The notes below the pieces were generated by a model that saw only the letters and a program-made list of their open reading frames with translations, was not told the origin of the DNA and did no database searches. 64,000 nucleotides of DNA from Paramagnetospirillum magnetotacticum MS-1 (lineage in GTDB: Bacteria > Pseudomonadota > Alphaproteobacteria > Rhodospirillales > Magnetospirillaceae). The stretch is from contig NZ_JXSL01000020.1 in NCBI RefSeq assembly GCF_000829825.1, positions 124,001 to 188,000 on the forward strand. The letters run 5' to 3'. The position numbers and the translations under genes are program-made. The stretch's first letter is position 1; every line of letters starts with the position of its first letter. Below, piece after piece: positions 16,266 through 24,886 of the stretch.

Positions 16266-17420
16266 TCACGTCTTCCACGCCTTAAGCCGTTTGGCCGCCT
16301 CGGCCATGTGTTCGGCCGATCCGGCATAGGAAAAGCGCAGCGTGCGGCGTCCCTCCAGGGGGTCGAAATCCACGCCGGGCGTGCAGGCCACCCCGGTTTC
16401 GGCCAGCATGCGGGCGCAGAACTCGCGGCTGTCCTCGGTCCGTTCCGACACATCGGCGTAAAGATAGAAAGCGCCGTCCGAGGGCGCCAGCCGATCGAAG
16501 CCCGCTTCCGGCAACGCGTTCAGCAGAATGTCGCGGTTGGCGCGGTAGGCGGCGACCCTGGCCTCCAATTCGTCCAGGCAGTCGAACACCGCCTCGGCCG
16601 CCACCTGGGACAGGGTGGGGGGCGAGATATAGAGATTCTGGGCCAGGCATTCCACCGAACGGGCCAGATCCTCGGGCAGCACCATCCAGCCCAGGCGCCA
16701 GCCGGTCATGGCGTAGTATTTGGAAAAACTGTTGATCACCACGGCGTGGGGGCTGGTGGCCATTCCGGCCACGGTGGCGGCGGCGCGGCCATAGGTGATG
16801 CCGTGATAGATCTCGTCGGAGATCAACCGCACGCCGTTCGACTCGCACCACGCCGCCAGTTCCGCCACTTCCGCCGCCGACAGCATGGAGCCGGTGGGAT
16901 TGGAAGGTGACGCCACCACCACGCCGTCCAGTTTGCCCTCGATCCGTGCCAGCACTTGGGCGGTAATCTGCCAGCGGCTGTCGGGGCCCACCGGCACCAG
17001 AACGCAGTCCACGCCCAAGGCCTGAAGGATGTTGCGATAGGCGGGATAGCCGGGCGCGGCCACCGCCACCCGGTCGCCGGGCGCGAAGGCGGCCAGGAAG
17101 GCCAACAGGAAGCCCGCCGAAGACCCGGTGGTGACGCAGATGCGCTCGGGCGCCACCGACCTGCCATAGGCCTGCCGGTAATGCCGGGCGATGGCCTCGC
17201 GCAAGGAATCACGGCCCAGAGCCAGGGTATAGCCCAAAGGCTCGGCCCCGACGGCGCGGGCCGCCGCTTCCCGAACCCCGGACGGAGCCTGACCCGAGGG
17301 CTGGCCCACTTCCAGATGGATGATGTCGGCGCCCTGGGCCTCGCGCGCGGCGGCCGCCCGCATCACGTCCATGACGATGAAGGGGGCGATGGCGCCGCGT
17401 TCGGCCGCCTTGAAGCTCAT
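16266..17420 (-). CDS. Class I/II pyridoxal-phosphate-dependent aminotransferase
   Basis: The 384-residue protein has the aspartate aminotransferase fold: LEVGQPSGQAP, YTLALGRDSLREAIA, ASPSNPTGSML, the PLP-phenol-binding SDEIYHGITY, and the Schiff-base lysine K234 in SFSKYYAMTGWRLGW. It transfers amino groups between an amino acid and 2-oxoglutarate or pyruvate. The substrate is not evident. Its 3' end converges on flgE with only seven bases between the stop codons. It begins 28 bases from the stop codon of the upstream minus-strand lipoprotein gene, with which it may be cotranscribed. Confidence 0.9.
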   Translation of the reverse strand: MSFKAAERGAIAPFIVMDVMRAAAAREAQGADIIHLEVGQPSGQAPSGVREAAARAVGAEPLGYTLALGRDSLREAIARHYRQAYGRSVAPERICVTTGSSAGFLLAFLAAFAPGDRVAVAAPGYPAYRNILQALGVDCVLVPVGPDSRWQITAQVLARIEGKLDGVVVASPSNPTGSMLSAAEVAELAAWCESNGVRLISDEIYHGITYGRAAATVAGMATSPHAVVINSFSKYYAMTGWRLGWMVLPEDLARSVECLAQNLYISPPTLSQVAAEAVFDCLDELEARVAAYRANRDILLNALPEAGFDRLAPSDGAFYLYADVSERTEDSREFCARMLAETGVACTPGVDFDPLEGRRTLRFSYAGSAEHMAEAAKRLKAWKT

Positions 17421-17448
17421 ATTTGCAGCCCCTCAGGCGCCTCGCTCA

Positions 17449-19077
17449 TTACTTCTTACCCGCCACGGCGGCCAAGCCGAAGCCGCGCGGATCGGTGGCC
17501 ATGTCGCAACCCTCTTCGGCCTTGTAGCCGAGCGGGCAGTAGATGGCTTCCACCCGGCTGGGCATGGGGGTGGCGCTGATCTGATGTCCACGGCTGGCCA
17601 GAGATGCGGGGTCCAAGGTGATGGCGCCGGTTTCGACGAAGACGGCGTCGGGTTTGCCCGCCTGGACCAGACGAGGCTGAGCCAGGGCTTCCGACAGCGG
17701 CTTGTTGTCCTTGACGGCGGCCAGGAAGCTTTGGGTCAGGCCCATGGCGGCGGTGCCGCCGCCCGAGGCGGCGCCGATGAAATGGACGGCTGCGTTGTGG
17801 TTGTTATAGGTGACCATGACGGCGGTCGACGGCGGGCCGTTGGGGCCAGGAACGCCCGACAGCATGATGCCGGTGCCGGGCGCCATGCGGCCATTGCCGA
17901 ACAGGCCGTGGCTGGTAACGGCGCAGGCCACGCCCAGGCCACTGGAATCCAGAACGGCAAAGCCGGTTCCCGACTGGCTTTCGGTGGGCGGCGAGGTGAC
18001 GCCGCTTACCGGCTGGTGGCGGTCGGCGGCATAGCCGGCCATCATGGCGTTGATGCGCGCATCGCTGACCAGGGAGTCGGGGGCTTCGTCGGTCCAGCCG
18101 GTGGGGCGCATCCAGCGGGCGCGTTCGGCGAAGGCCCGTGCCGAGGTCTCGGCCAGCAGATGGGGCCGTTCGGCCTCGTCCGCGCTGCTCCAGCGCGGCC
18201 ACAAGGCGGCCACCAGCTGCGCCGTCATGGCGCTGCCCACCGAAGGCGGGGGGGAAAAGGCGGCGGTCTCGAAATCGGTCTTTACCGTGATGGCGTCGCG
18301 CCAGACGGGGCGGATGTCGCGCAGATCCTCCAGCGACAAGGTGCCGCCTGCCGCCTGCACCCCCTTGATCAGATCACGGGCCTGGGGGCCGGTGTAGAAA
18401 TTTCCCGTCTGGTGGCGCAGCGTCGAGATCATTGCGGCCAGTTGGGGCTGCGCTATCAGGTCGCCTTCGCGCGGCACCGAACCGTCGGGCCGCATGAAGA
18501 CGGCGCGGGCCACCGGATCGCGGCCGATGATGGGCAGGCTGCGGGCCAGATCATTGGCCAGGGCGCGCGACACGGGCGCGCCCTCGCGGGCCAGGCGCTC
18601 GGGCTCGACCAGCAGGCTTTCCCAGCGCAGACGGCCGTATTTGGCGTGCAGAGCATAGAAGCCGCGCGGATTGGCGGGCACCGCCGAAGGCGCCGGACCC
18701 GACATGTTCGAGGCGATGGCGGGGAAATCGATGACTTCCGTCTTCTTTTTGCCGCTATCGTGTACTATGCAGGTGCCACCGCCGCCCAGGCTGGCGGTGG
18801 ACGGATAGGTCACCGCCAGGGTGAAATAGATGGCGGCGGCCGCATCGGCGGCGGTGCCGCCCGCCGACAGCACGTCGCGGCCCAGAATTGCGGCGCGGGG
18901 CTCGTCGACGGCGACCATGCCGCCAAAGCCGGTGATGTGGCCGATCTGGCCGACGGGCCGGGCGGGATCGCCGCAGGCCGAAAGTACCAGCAGCGCCGTC
19001 CCGGTGGCGGCGGCAAGTGCGGATTTGTAGCCGCGCAACGAATTGACCGATGAGGAGAGATCCTTGCTCACGCGCAT
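17449..19077 (-). CDS. Gamma-glutamyltransferase-like lipoprotein
   Basis: The 542-residue protein carries a lipoprotein signal (ALLVLSACGD), so it is probably anchored in the membrane with the enzyme in the periplasm. The Ntn-hydrolase body matches the gamma-glutamyltransferase family: GGTAADAAAA, PSTASLGGGG, a candidate nucleophile Thr in SGTGFAVLDSSG after which the precursor would self-cleave, and a final GAASGGGTAAM. Standard GGTs are about 580 residues and carry the THLSVVD motif; here it is altered to TGFAVLD, so substrate range may differ. The annotated ATG 19077 overlaps the divergent protease gene by 14 bases. A TTG further in (about 19035) would avoid this. Confidence 0.75.
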   Translation of the reverse strand: MRVSKDLSSSVNSLRGYKSALAAATGTALLVLSACGDPARPVGQIGHITGFGGMVAVDEPRAAILGRDVLSAGGTAADAAAAIYFTLAVTYPSTASLGGGGTCIVHDSGKKKTEVIDFPAIASNMSGPAPSAVPANPRGFYALHAKYGRLRWESLLVEPERLAREGAPVSRALANDLARSLPIIGRDPVARAVFMRPDGSVPREGDLIAQPQLAAMISTLRHQTGNFYTGPQARDLIKGVQAAGGTLSLEDLRDIRPVWRDAITVKTDFETAAFSPPPSVGSAMTAQLVAALWPRWSSADEAERPHLLAETSARAFAERARWMRPTGWTDEAPDSLVSDARINAMMAGYAADRHQPVSGVTSPPTESQSGTGFAVLDSSGLGVACAVTSHGLFGNGRMAPGTGIMLSGVPGPNGPPSTAVMVTYNNHNAAVHFIGAASGGGTAAMGLTQSFLAAVKDNKPLSEALAQPRLVQAGKPDAVFVETGAITLDPASLASRGHQISATPMPSRVEAIYCPLGYKAEEGCDMATDPRGFGLAAVAGKK

Positions 19078-20434
19078 TATCCTTCTGGTGACGTTCCTGT
19101 TGGTCGCTTCGATGCCGCAGGCTTGGGCGCAGGCTCAGCCGAAACGGCAGTTCATCCGTGATGCGGAAGTGGAAAATACCATCCGGACTTTCGGGACGCC
19201 AATTTTTCAGGCGGCGGGTCTGGATCCGGCGGCGGTGCGCATCAATCTGATCATCGATCCGACCTTGAACGCCTTCGTGGCGGGCGGCCAGAACATTTTC
19301 TTCCACACCGGCCTGCTGATCCGTTCCGAGCATCCCGGACAGCTGATCGGCGTGATGGCGCACGAAACCGGCCACATCGCCGGTGGCCATTTGATTCGCG
19401 GCAACGACGCCATGGCCAATGCCTCTACCGAGGCCATCATCGCCACCTTGCTGGCCGCGGCGGCGGGGGCGGCCACTGGCCGGGGCGACGTGGCCATGGC
19501 CGGAGCCCTGGGCGGCACCGAACTGGCCATGCGCAATCTGCTGGCCTTCTCGCGCAGTCAGGAGAGCCAGGCCGATCAGATGGCCATGCGCTTTCTCGAC
19601 ACCACTCATCAGTCAGGCAGGGGACTCCTGGAATTCTTCGATATCCTGGGAGATCAGGAGGCGCTGGTCTCGTCGCGCCAGGACCCCTATGTGCGCACCC
19701 ACCCCCTCACCCGTGACCGCGTGGCCTTCGTCCGCACCCAGGTCGAGGCCTCGCCCTGGAGCAAGACCCCTTGGCCCGCTGAATGGGTCGAGATGCACAA
19801 GCGTATGAAGGCCAAGCTGTTCGCCTTCATCGAGCCGCCCATCCGCACTTTTCAGCGCTACAAGGAAGCCGACACCAGCATCGAGGGGCGCTATGCGCGC
19901 GCCGTGGCCGCCTATCGCAAGCCGGACATTCCCATGGCGCTGGGGCTGATCGACGGCCTGCTGAAAGAACGGCCCAACGATCCCTATTTCTGGGAACTCA
20001 AAGGTCAGATGCTGTTCGAGAACGCCCGTGGCGCCGAAGCCATCGAACCTTATCGCAAGGCGGTCAAGCTGCTGCCCGACAGCGCCCTGCTGCGCATCGC
20101 CCTGGGCCAGGTGCTGATCGAGGCGGAAGACCCGGCCCTGCTGGCCGAGGCCGAAACCCATCTGACCGCCGCCGTCAACCGCGAGCCCGAGGATGTTTTC
20201 GCCTGGCAGCAACTGTCCATCGCCTTTGCCCGTGACGATAAGGAGGGCATGGCCTCCTATGCCCTGGCCGAGCACTACATGCTGGTCGGCAAGCTCTCCG
20301 AGGCCCTGTTCCACGCCAACAAGGCGGAGCAGTTGCTGGGCAAGCAGGGATCGGTGTGGCTACGCATCCAAGACATCAAGGAGAGGGCTTCGCAGGTCAA
20401 GGCCGACCGCGACCGCTCCCGCAAGTGGTGGTAG
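19064..20434 (+). CDS. M48-family metalloprotease with C-terminal TPR-like region (BepA/YfgC-like)
   Basis: The 456-residue precursor starts at TTG 19064 behind GAGGAGAG, which gives a clean signal peptide ending MPQAWAQ. The zinc motif is HETGH (H100, E101, H104) followed by IAGGH, with the third ligand glutamate in SQESQADQMAMRFLD. The C-terminal half (about residues 270-450) is built of repeated helical pairs like tetratricopeptide repeats. BepA-type proteins act in the periplasm in outer-membrane protein quality control. An earlier TTG at 19043 lacks a ribosome binding site. It is followed by a DsbA-like gene on the same strand, fitting an envelope protein-folding theme. Confidence 0.88.
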   Translation: MLTRIILLVTFLLVASMPQAWAQAQPKRQFIRDAEVENTIRTFGTPIFQAAGLDPAAVRINLIIDPTLNAFVAGGQNIFFHTGLLIRSEHPGQLIGVMAHETGHIAGGHLIRGNDAMANASTEAIIATLLAAAAGAATGRGDVAMAGALGGTELAMRNLLAFSRSQESQADQMAMRFLDTTHQSGRGLLEFFDILGDQEALVSSRQDPYVRTHPLTRDRVAFVRTQVEASPWSKTPWPAEWVEMHKRMKAKLFAFIEPPIRTFQRYKEADTSIEGRYARAVAAYRKPDIPMALGLIDGLLKERPNDPYFWELKGQMLFENARGAEAIEPYRKAVKLLPDSALLRIALGQVLIEAEDPALLAEAETHLTAAVNREPEDVFAWQQLSIAFARDDKEGMASYALAEHYMLVGKLSEALFHANKAEQLLGKQGSVWLRIQDIKERASQVKADRDRSRKWW

Positions 20435-20512
20435 CGTGGCAAGCCCTTGCTACGGGCTGCCGCTTCCGCCAATATGCCGCCATCATTTCCGCCTCTTGAG
20501 GTAGTTTCGCCG

Positions 20513-21283
20513 ATGATCGCCAAGACTTTCGCCGCCGCCCTGATGGTGTCCGGCCTTGCCCTCGCTTCCCTGCCCGCCGCCGCCCAGGAGGCTCCGCTGA
20601 CCCCCAAGCAGGCCGAGGCGGTCAAGAAGGTGGTGCGCGACTATCTGATGGAGCATCCCGAGGTGCTGGGCGAGGCCCTGGAGGCGCTGCGCGAGAAGAT
20701 GCGCGCCCAGGCCGAGGCCGACGCCCACAAGATGCTCGAAGCCCGCAAGGACGAGATCTTGAAGAACCCCGATGATCCCCAGGGCGGCAATCTCAAGGGC
20801 GATCTCACCGTGGTCGAGTTCATGGATTACAATTGCGGCTTCTGCAAGCAGGCCTTCGAGCCTTTGTGGGAAGCGGTCAAGGCCGACGGCAAGGTCCGGG
20901 TGGTGATCAAGGAATACCCGATCCTCGGCCCCGATTCGGTGCTGGCGTCCCGCATCGCCCTGGTGGCCAAGGCCCAGAGCCAGGCCAAGTATGACGACGT
21001 TCACCGCGCCTTCATGAAGTTCCGCGGCCGTCTGGACGAAAAGGCCATCTACAAGATCGCCGCCGATCAGGGCCTGAACGTGGAGCAGTTGAAGAAGGAC
21101 ATCAACGCGCCTGAGATCGAGAAGCAGCTGAAGAAGAACATGGATCTGGCCCGCGCCCTGGATATCGGCGGCACGCCCACCTTCATCGTCGGCGACCGCA
21201 TCATCTCCAGCGCCCTGGACCAGCCGACCTTGAAGCAGCTGATGGATGCGGCGCGCCGCTCCGCCGCCAAGCAGGGCGGTTGA
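20513..21283 (+). CDS. DsbA-family thiol:disulfide oxidoreductase
   Basis: The 256-residue precursor has a signal peptide (cleavage near AAAQ at 25), a helical N-terminal extension of about 60 residues (EHPEVLGEALEALREKM), then a thioredoxin-fold domain. The active site is CGFC (C108, C111) in FMDYNCGFCKQ, and the cis-proline loop is GGTPTF. The helical extension recalls the ScsC/Com1 group, which can oligomerise and isomerise disulfides, rather than plain E. coli DsbA. It acts in the periplasm. It follows the M48 protease gene by 78 bases and is closed by a terminator. Confidence 0.9.
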   Translation: MIAKTFAAALMVSGLALASLPAAAQEAPLTPKQAEAVKKVVRDYLMEHPEVLGEALEALREKMRAQAEADAHKMLEARKDEILKNPDDPQGGNLKGDLTVVEFMDYNCGFCKQAFEPLWEAVKADGKVRVVIKEYPILGPDSVLASRIALVAKAQSQAKYDDVHRAFMKFRGRLDEKAIYKIAADQGLNVEQLKKDINAPEIEKQLKKNMDLARALDIGGTPTFIVGDRIISSALDQPTLKQLMDAARRSAAKQGG

Positions 21284-21308
21284 TCCTCATCATTCCGTCG
21301 AAACGGAG

Positions 21309-21340
21309 AAAGCCCCCGGTCAATCGGCCGGGGGCTTTTT
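21309..21340 (+). terminator. Rho-independent terminator between dsbA-like gene and epmA
   Basis: GCCCCCGG pairs with CCGGGGGC around an 8-base loop, followed by five T residues on the plus strand. The minus strand has a weaker T-rich run (CTTTCTC), so it may act in both directions. It abuts the epmA stop codon at 21340. Confidence 0.9.
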
Positions 21341-22386
21341 CATTGCGCCACCGGCGCCCACAGAATCTCGTCGATGCTCTGGGCCCCGGCCAGCAGCATG
21401 ACCAGCCGGTCGAAGCCCAAGGCGATGCCCGCCGAATCCGGCATGCCGAGGTCCAGGGCGGCCAGAAAGTCCTCGTCCAGGGGATAGCGCTCGCCATAGA
21501 GCCGTTCCTTCAGATCCATGTCAGCGGTGAAGCGGCGGCGCTGCTCGGCCGCATCGGTCAGTTCCCCGAAGGCGTTGCACAATTCCACCCCCAGGGCATA
21601 GGCCTCGAAGCGCTCGGCCACCCTTGGATCGGCGGGGCTGGGCCGCGACAGGGCGGCCATGGAGACGGGATAGGAATGAAGGATGACCGGTCGGTCGAAG
21701 CCCAGATGGGGCTCGATACGGTCGAGCATCACCTTGAAGAAAATATCCTCCCATGTGTCCGAAGGGCTGACGGAAATGCCGATGCGCGTGGCCTCGGCGG
21801 CCAATGCCGACCGGTCGGGCGAAGTTGGATCGGGGGCGGTCGCCAGCACGTCCATATGGGCATATTCGCCGAAGGCCTCGGCCACCGAGAGACGCCGCCA
21901 GGGGACGAAGGGATCGCAGTCCTTGTCTTCACGCCGCAACAGCTTGGTCCCCGCGGCGCGGGCGCATTCTTGGACCAGGGCCTCGGTATCGTCCATCAGA
22001 TCATCCAGAGAGGCCCCGGCCCGATACCATTCCAGCATGGTGAATTCCGGGTGATGGGTGGCCGAGCGCTCGGCGTTGCGGAAGACCTTGGCCAACTGAT
22101 AAAGGCGCGGCATGCCCGCCACCAGCAGCTTCTTCATGGCGAATTCGGGGCTGGTATGGAGATAAAGCGGACGGTCGGGACCGCCATAGGGATCGGTGAG
22201 TGCGGTGGCGAAGGCCTTGAGATGGGGTTCGAGGCCGGGCGACACCTGAAGGCAGGGGGTTTCCACCTCGGCGAAACCGCGCGCGGCGAAGAAGGCGCGG
22301 GTGGCGTTGACCGCCCGCGAGCGCAGATCCAGATTCGCCCGGCGCGCCGCGAACACTTCGGGCCGCCACCATTCTTTACCTGCCAT
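21340..22386 (-). CDS. epmA: EF-P--(R)-beta-lysine ligase EpmA (PoxA/GenX)
   Basis: The 348-residue protein is a truncated class II lysyl-tRNA synthetase core without the anticodon-binding domain. It has VETPCLQVSPGLEPHL, LHTSPEFAMKKLL, FRNAERSATHHPEFTMLEWY and the C-terminal GIALGFDRLVMLL. EpmA activates (R)-beta-lysine and attaches it to the conserved lysine of elongation factor P. I use ATG 22386, which has an AAAGGAAA site; an ATG at 22410 is weaker. It is divergent from epmB across a palindromic repeat, with efp 2 kb away, so the whole modification pathway is local. Confidence 0.94.
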   Translation of the reverse strand: MAGKEWWRPEVFAARRANLDLRSRAVNATRAFFAARGFAEVETPCLQVSPGLEPHLKAFATALTDPYGGPDRPLYLHTSPEFAMKKLLVAGMPRLYQLAKVFRNAERSATHHPEFTMLEWYRAGASLDDLMDDTEALVQECARAAGTKLLRREDKDCDPFVPWRRLSVAEAFGEYAHMDVLATAPDPTSPDRSALAAEATRIGISVSPSDTWEDIFFKVMLDRIEPHLGFDRPVILHSYPVSMAALSRPSPADPRVAERFEAYALGVELCNAFGELTDAAEQRRRFTADMDLKERLYGERYPLDEDFLAALDLGMPDSAGIALGFDRLVMLLAGAQSIDEILWAPVAQ

Positions 22387-22437
22387 GGCCTTTTCCTTTA
22401 GAACCGGCATCTCGTCGTGTGCGTCGGCCTTTGGTTA

Positions 22438-22519
22438 ACCACGAAGGCACGAAGACACGAAGAGAAAAGAAGGATTCTTGAAATCTTCGTGGTCCTTCGT
22501 GTCTTCGCGCCTTCGTGGT
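22438..22519. repeat. Dispersed palindromic repeat, CCACGAAGG family, copy 2
   Basis: Begins ACCACGAAGGCACGAAGAC and ends CGCGCCTTCGTGGT like copy 1 at 3912-3985, with a different centre. It fills most of the 144-base divergent region between epmA and epmB and ends 11 bases before the epmB ATG, so it could affect expression of either gene. Confidence 0.75.
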
Positions 22520-22530
22520 GAATCCGCCTC

Positions 22531-23562
22531 ATGACCGCTGTCCGCCGCCACACCCTTCGCACCGCCCAAGACCTGCTTGACGCCGGACTGATCCGCGACG
22601 CGGCGGCGGTGGAGCAGGTCGCGCGCACCTATGCCGTGGGCCTGACGCCTGCCGTGGTGGATCTGATCGACCCCGCCGACCCCGCCGATCCCATCGCCCG
22701 GCAATATGTCCCGTCGCCCGAGGAGCTGACCACCACGGCGGAGGAACGCGCCGACCCCATCGGTGACGCAGCCTACAGCCCGGTGAAGGGCCTCGTTCAC
22801 CGCTACCCCGACCGGGTGCTGTTGACGCCCTTGCTGGTCTGCCCGGTCTATTGCCGCTTCTGCTTTCGCCGTGCCAGGGTGGGCGATGGCGAGGCCACCA
22901 TGACCGAGGCGGAGATCGAGGCCGCGCTGGCCTATGTGGCCTGTCGCCCCGACATCCGCGAGGTGATCCTGACCGGCGGCGATCCGCTGATGCTGCCCGC
23001 GCCACGGCTGGGCGCGCTGCTGGACCGTATCGGCGCCATCGGCCATGTGGAGCTGATCCGCATCCATTCGCGCGTGCCGGTCAGCGATCCCGGCCGCATC
23101 ACCCCCGATCTCGCCACCGTTCTGGGCGGAGGCGATAAGCCGGTCTGGCTGGCGGTGCATGTCAATCATCCGCGCGAGGTGTCGCCCCTGGCTTCGGCGG
23201 GGCTGAGTATGCTGGCCCGCGCCGGTGTGCCGCTTCTCTCCCAGACCGTGCTGCTGAAGGGGGTCAATGACCGGGCCGATGTGCTCGATGACCTGTTCCG
23301 CGCCCTGATCCGCAACCGGGTGCGGCCCTATTACCTGCACCACCCCGATCTGGCCCCTGGCACCAGCCATTTCCGCCCCAGCATCAAGGAGGGCCAGGCC
23401 CTGATGCGGGTCTTGCGCGGCCGTCTGTCCGGCATTGCACAGCCCACCTATGTGCTCGACATCCCCGGCGGCGCGGGCAAGGTGCCGGTGGGGCCGGGCT
23501 ATTGGGATGGGGAGGAGGGGGTGGTCATCGATCCCAATGACGCGGAACACTCTTATCCCTAA
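22531..23562 (+). CDS. epmB: EF-P beta-lysylation protein EpmB (lysine 2,3-aminomutase family)
   Basis: The 343-residue radical SAM enzyme has the cluster motif C104-x3-C108-x2-C111 in VCPVYCRFC, the GGDPL segment, and the PLP lysine (K317) in PGGAGKVPV. It converts (S)-alpha-lysine to (R)-beta-lysine for EpmA. It is shorter than catabolic lysine 2,3-aminomutases (about 415 residues) and has the compact EpmB size. No clear ribosome binding site precedes the ATG, which lies just past a palindromic repeat. Its stop overlaps the convergent methyltransferase stop by a few bases. Confidence 0.93.
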   Translation: MTAVRRHTLRTAQDLLDAGLIRDAAAVEQVARTYAVGLTPAVVDLIDPADPADPIARQYVPSPEELTTTAEERADPIGDAAYSPVKGLVHRYPDRVLLTPLLVCPVYCRFCFRRARVGDGEATMTEAEIEAALAYVACRPDIREVILTGGDPLMLPAPRLGALLDRIGAIGHVELIRIHSRVPVSDPGRITPDLATVLGGGDKPVWLAVHVNHPREVSPLASAGLSMLARAGVPLLSQTVLLKGVNDRADVLDDLFRALIRNRVRPYYLHHPDLAPGTSHFRPSIKEGQALMRVLRGRLSGIAQPTYVLDIPGGAGKVPVGPGYWDGEEGVVIDPNDAEHSYP

Positions 23563-24185
23563 TCCCGCCGCCAAAGGGTGGCCAGCCAGGGCTGTTGCTC
23601 TCGCGGCAACCCTTTGGGCCGGAAATAGCGGTGGATTTCGCAAAACCCGGCCTGGGTGACCAGTTCGGCCCAGCGTTCCGGCGTGTGATAGGCGCCGAAC
23701 CGCCCGCCGCTGTAACCTTCCTGATCGCGGCCATGGGGATTGGAACTGAACAGCACGCCGCACGGCTTGAGGCTGTCGCGCAGGATGCCGAGGACCTGGG
23801 GCAGGGCCTTGACCGGCACATGGAACAGCGAGGCATTGGCGAAGATGCCGTCGAAATGGCTCTGCGGCAAATCGAGATCCAGGAAGTTCTGGTGCCAGAC
23901 CGGACAGCCGCTGTACTCCGCCGCCATTCGCACGAAATTGGCCGCGCCGTCCAGGCCGATGGGCTTGTGGCCGCGCTGGGCGAAGGCCTTGAGATCGCGC
24001 CCCGGCCCGCAGCCGAAATCCAAGATGGTGAAGGGCGGCGGCCCCGATAGCCGGGTCAGAAGCGCATCGATGTTCTGAGTGACGTCGTGGTCGCGGGTGC
24101 CCTGCCAGAACTGTTCCGCCCGGCTGTCGTAATAGTCCAGGGTAGGGGCTGACGGATCGTCTTGTATGATATCGGGCCGGACCAT
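23559..24185 (-). CDS. SAM-dependent methyltransferase (class I)
   Basis: The 208-residue protein has motif I ILDFGCGPGRDLKAFA, an acidic motif II end at IGLDGA, and FDGIFANASLFHVP as the post-II region. These mark a Rossmann-fold methyltransferase of the type 11/23 group. The substrate is unknown. I use ATG 24185; the frame runs back to a TTG at 24248 with no ribosome binding site for either. It sits between epmB and efp in the opposite orientation, so a link to EF-P modification is possible but only positional. Confidence 0.75.
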   Translation of the reverse strand: MVRPDIIQDDPSAPTLDYYDSRAEQFWQGTRDHDVTQNIDALLTRLSGPPPFTILDFGCGPGRDLKAFAQRGHKPIGLDGAANFVRMAAEYSGCPVWHQNFLDLDLPQSHFDGIFANASLFHVPVKALPQVLGILRDSLKPCGVLFSSNPHGRDQEGYSGGRFGAYHTPERWAELVTQAGFCEIHRYFRPKGLPREQQPWLATLWRRD

Positions 24186-24316
24186 GGCGAGTAGATTGGG
24201 TCCTTTGCCGTCCAGGTCAATGGGCAAGGCTCTCGATCGGGACGGCAATTGTTGCCTTCCCCAAGGCGACCTGATAGGGTCCGCGCCAAATTTCCTTAAG
24301 CCCTGTTGGAACTCCC

Positions 24317-24883
24317 ATGAAGATCAATGCCAACCTGATTCGTCCCGGCAACATCCTGGAACACAATGGCCGCCAGTATGCGGTGCTGAAGACTCAGATC
24401 GTCCAGCCCGGCAAGGGCGGCGCCTTCATCACCGTCGAGATGCGCGACATCCGCACCGGCAACAAGACCAACGAGCGTTGGCGCACCGCCGATACCATCG
24501 AGAAGTGCAACGTGGAGGCCAAGGAGTGCACGTTCCTGTTCAAGGACGACTCCAACATGACCTTCATGGACTCGGAAAGCTTCGAGCAGTTCACCATGCC
24601 CAACGACACGTTGGGTGACACGATCGGCTTCCTGCAGGACGGCATGGTGGTCGAGGTTGACTTCGTCGAGGGTTCGCCAGTCTCCATCACGCTGCCGGAA
24701 AAGGTGGTGATGAAGGTGGTCGAGGCCGATCCGGTGGTGAAGGGACAGACCGCGTCGTCGTCCTACAAGCCCGCCAAGCTGGAAAACGGCATGAAGATCC
24801 TGGTTCCCCCCTTCCTGGAAGAGGGTGAGGTGATCATCGTCAACACCACCGATTGCTCGTATGTCGAGCGGTTCAAGGGCTAG
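24317..24883 (+). CDS. efp: Translation elongation factor P
   Basis: The 188-residue protein has full EF-P length with three beta-barrel domains. The modified lysine is K33 at the loop tip in QPGKGGAF, the lysine-type loop expected for beta-lysylation by EpmA/EpmB (present here). The C-terminal domain ends DCSYVERFKG, matching the EF-P signature. EF-P relieves ribosome stalling at polyproline. That is relevant locally because the neighbouring OmpA-like protein is very proline-rich. It is followed three bases later by suhB. Confidence 0.96.
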   Translation: MKINANLIRPGNILEHNGRQYAVLKTQIVQPGKGGAFITVEMRDIRTGNKTNERWRTADTIEKCNVEAKECTFLFKDDSNMTFMDSESFEQFTMPNDTLGDTIGFLQDGMVVEVDFVEGSPVSITLPEKVVMKVVEADPVVKGQTASSSYKPAKLENGMKILVPPFLEEGEVIIVNTTDCSYVERFKG

Positions 24884-24886
24884 CCG

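Noticed and set aside
22411-23763. Large minus-strand frame opposite epmB
   Set aside because: Antisense to the radical SAM gene and continues through the palindromic repeat; no domain recognised.
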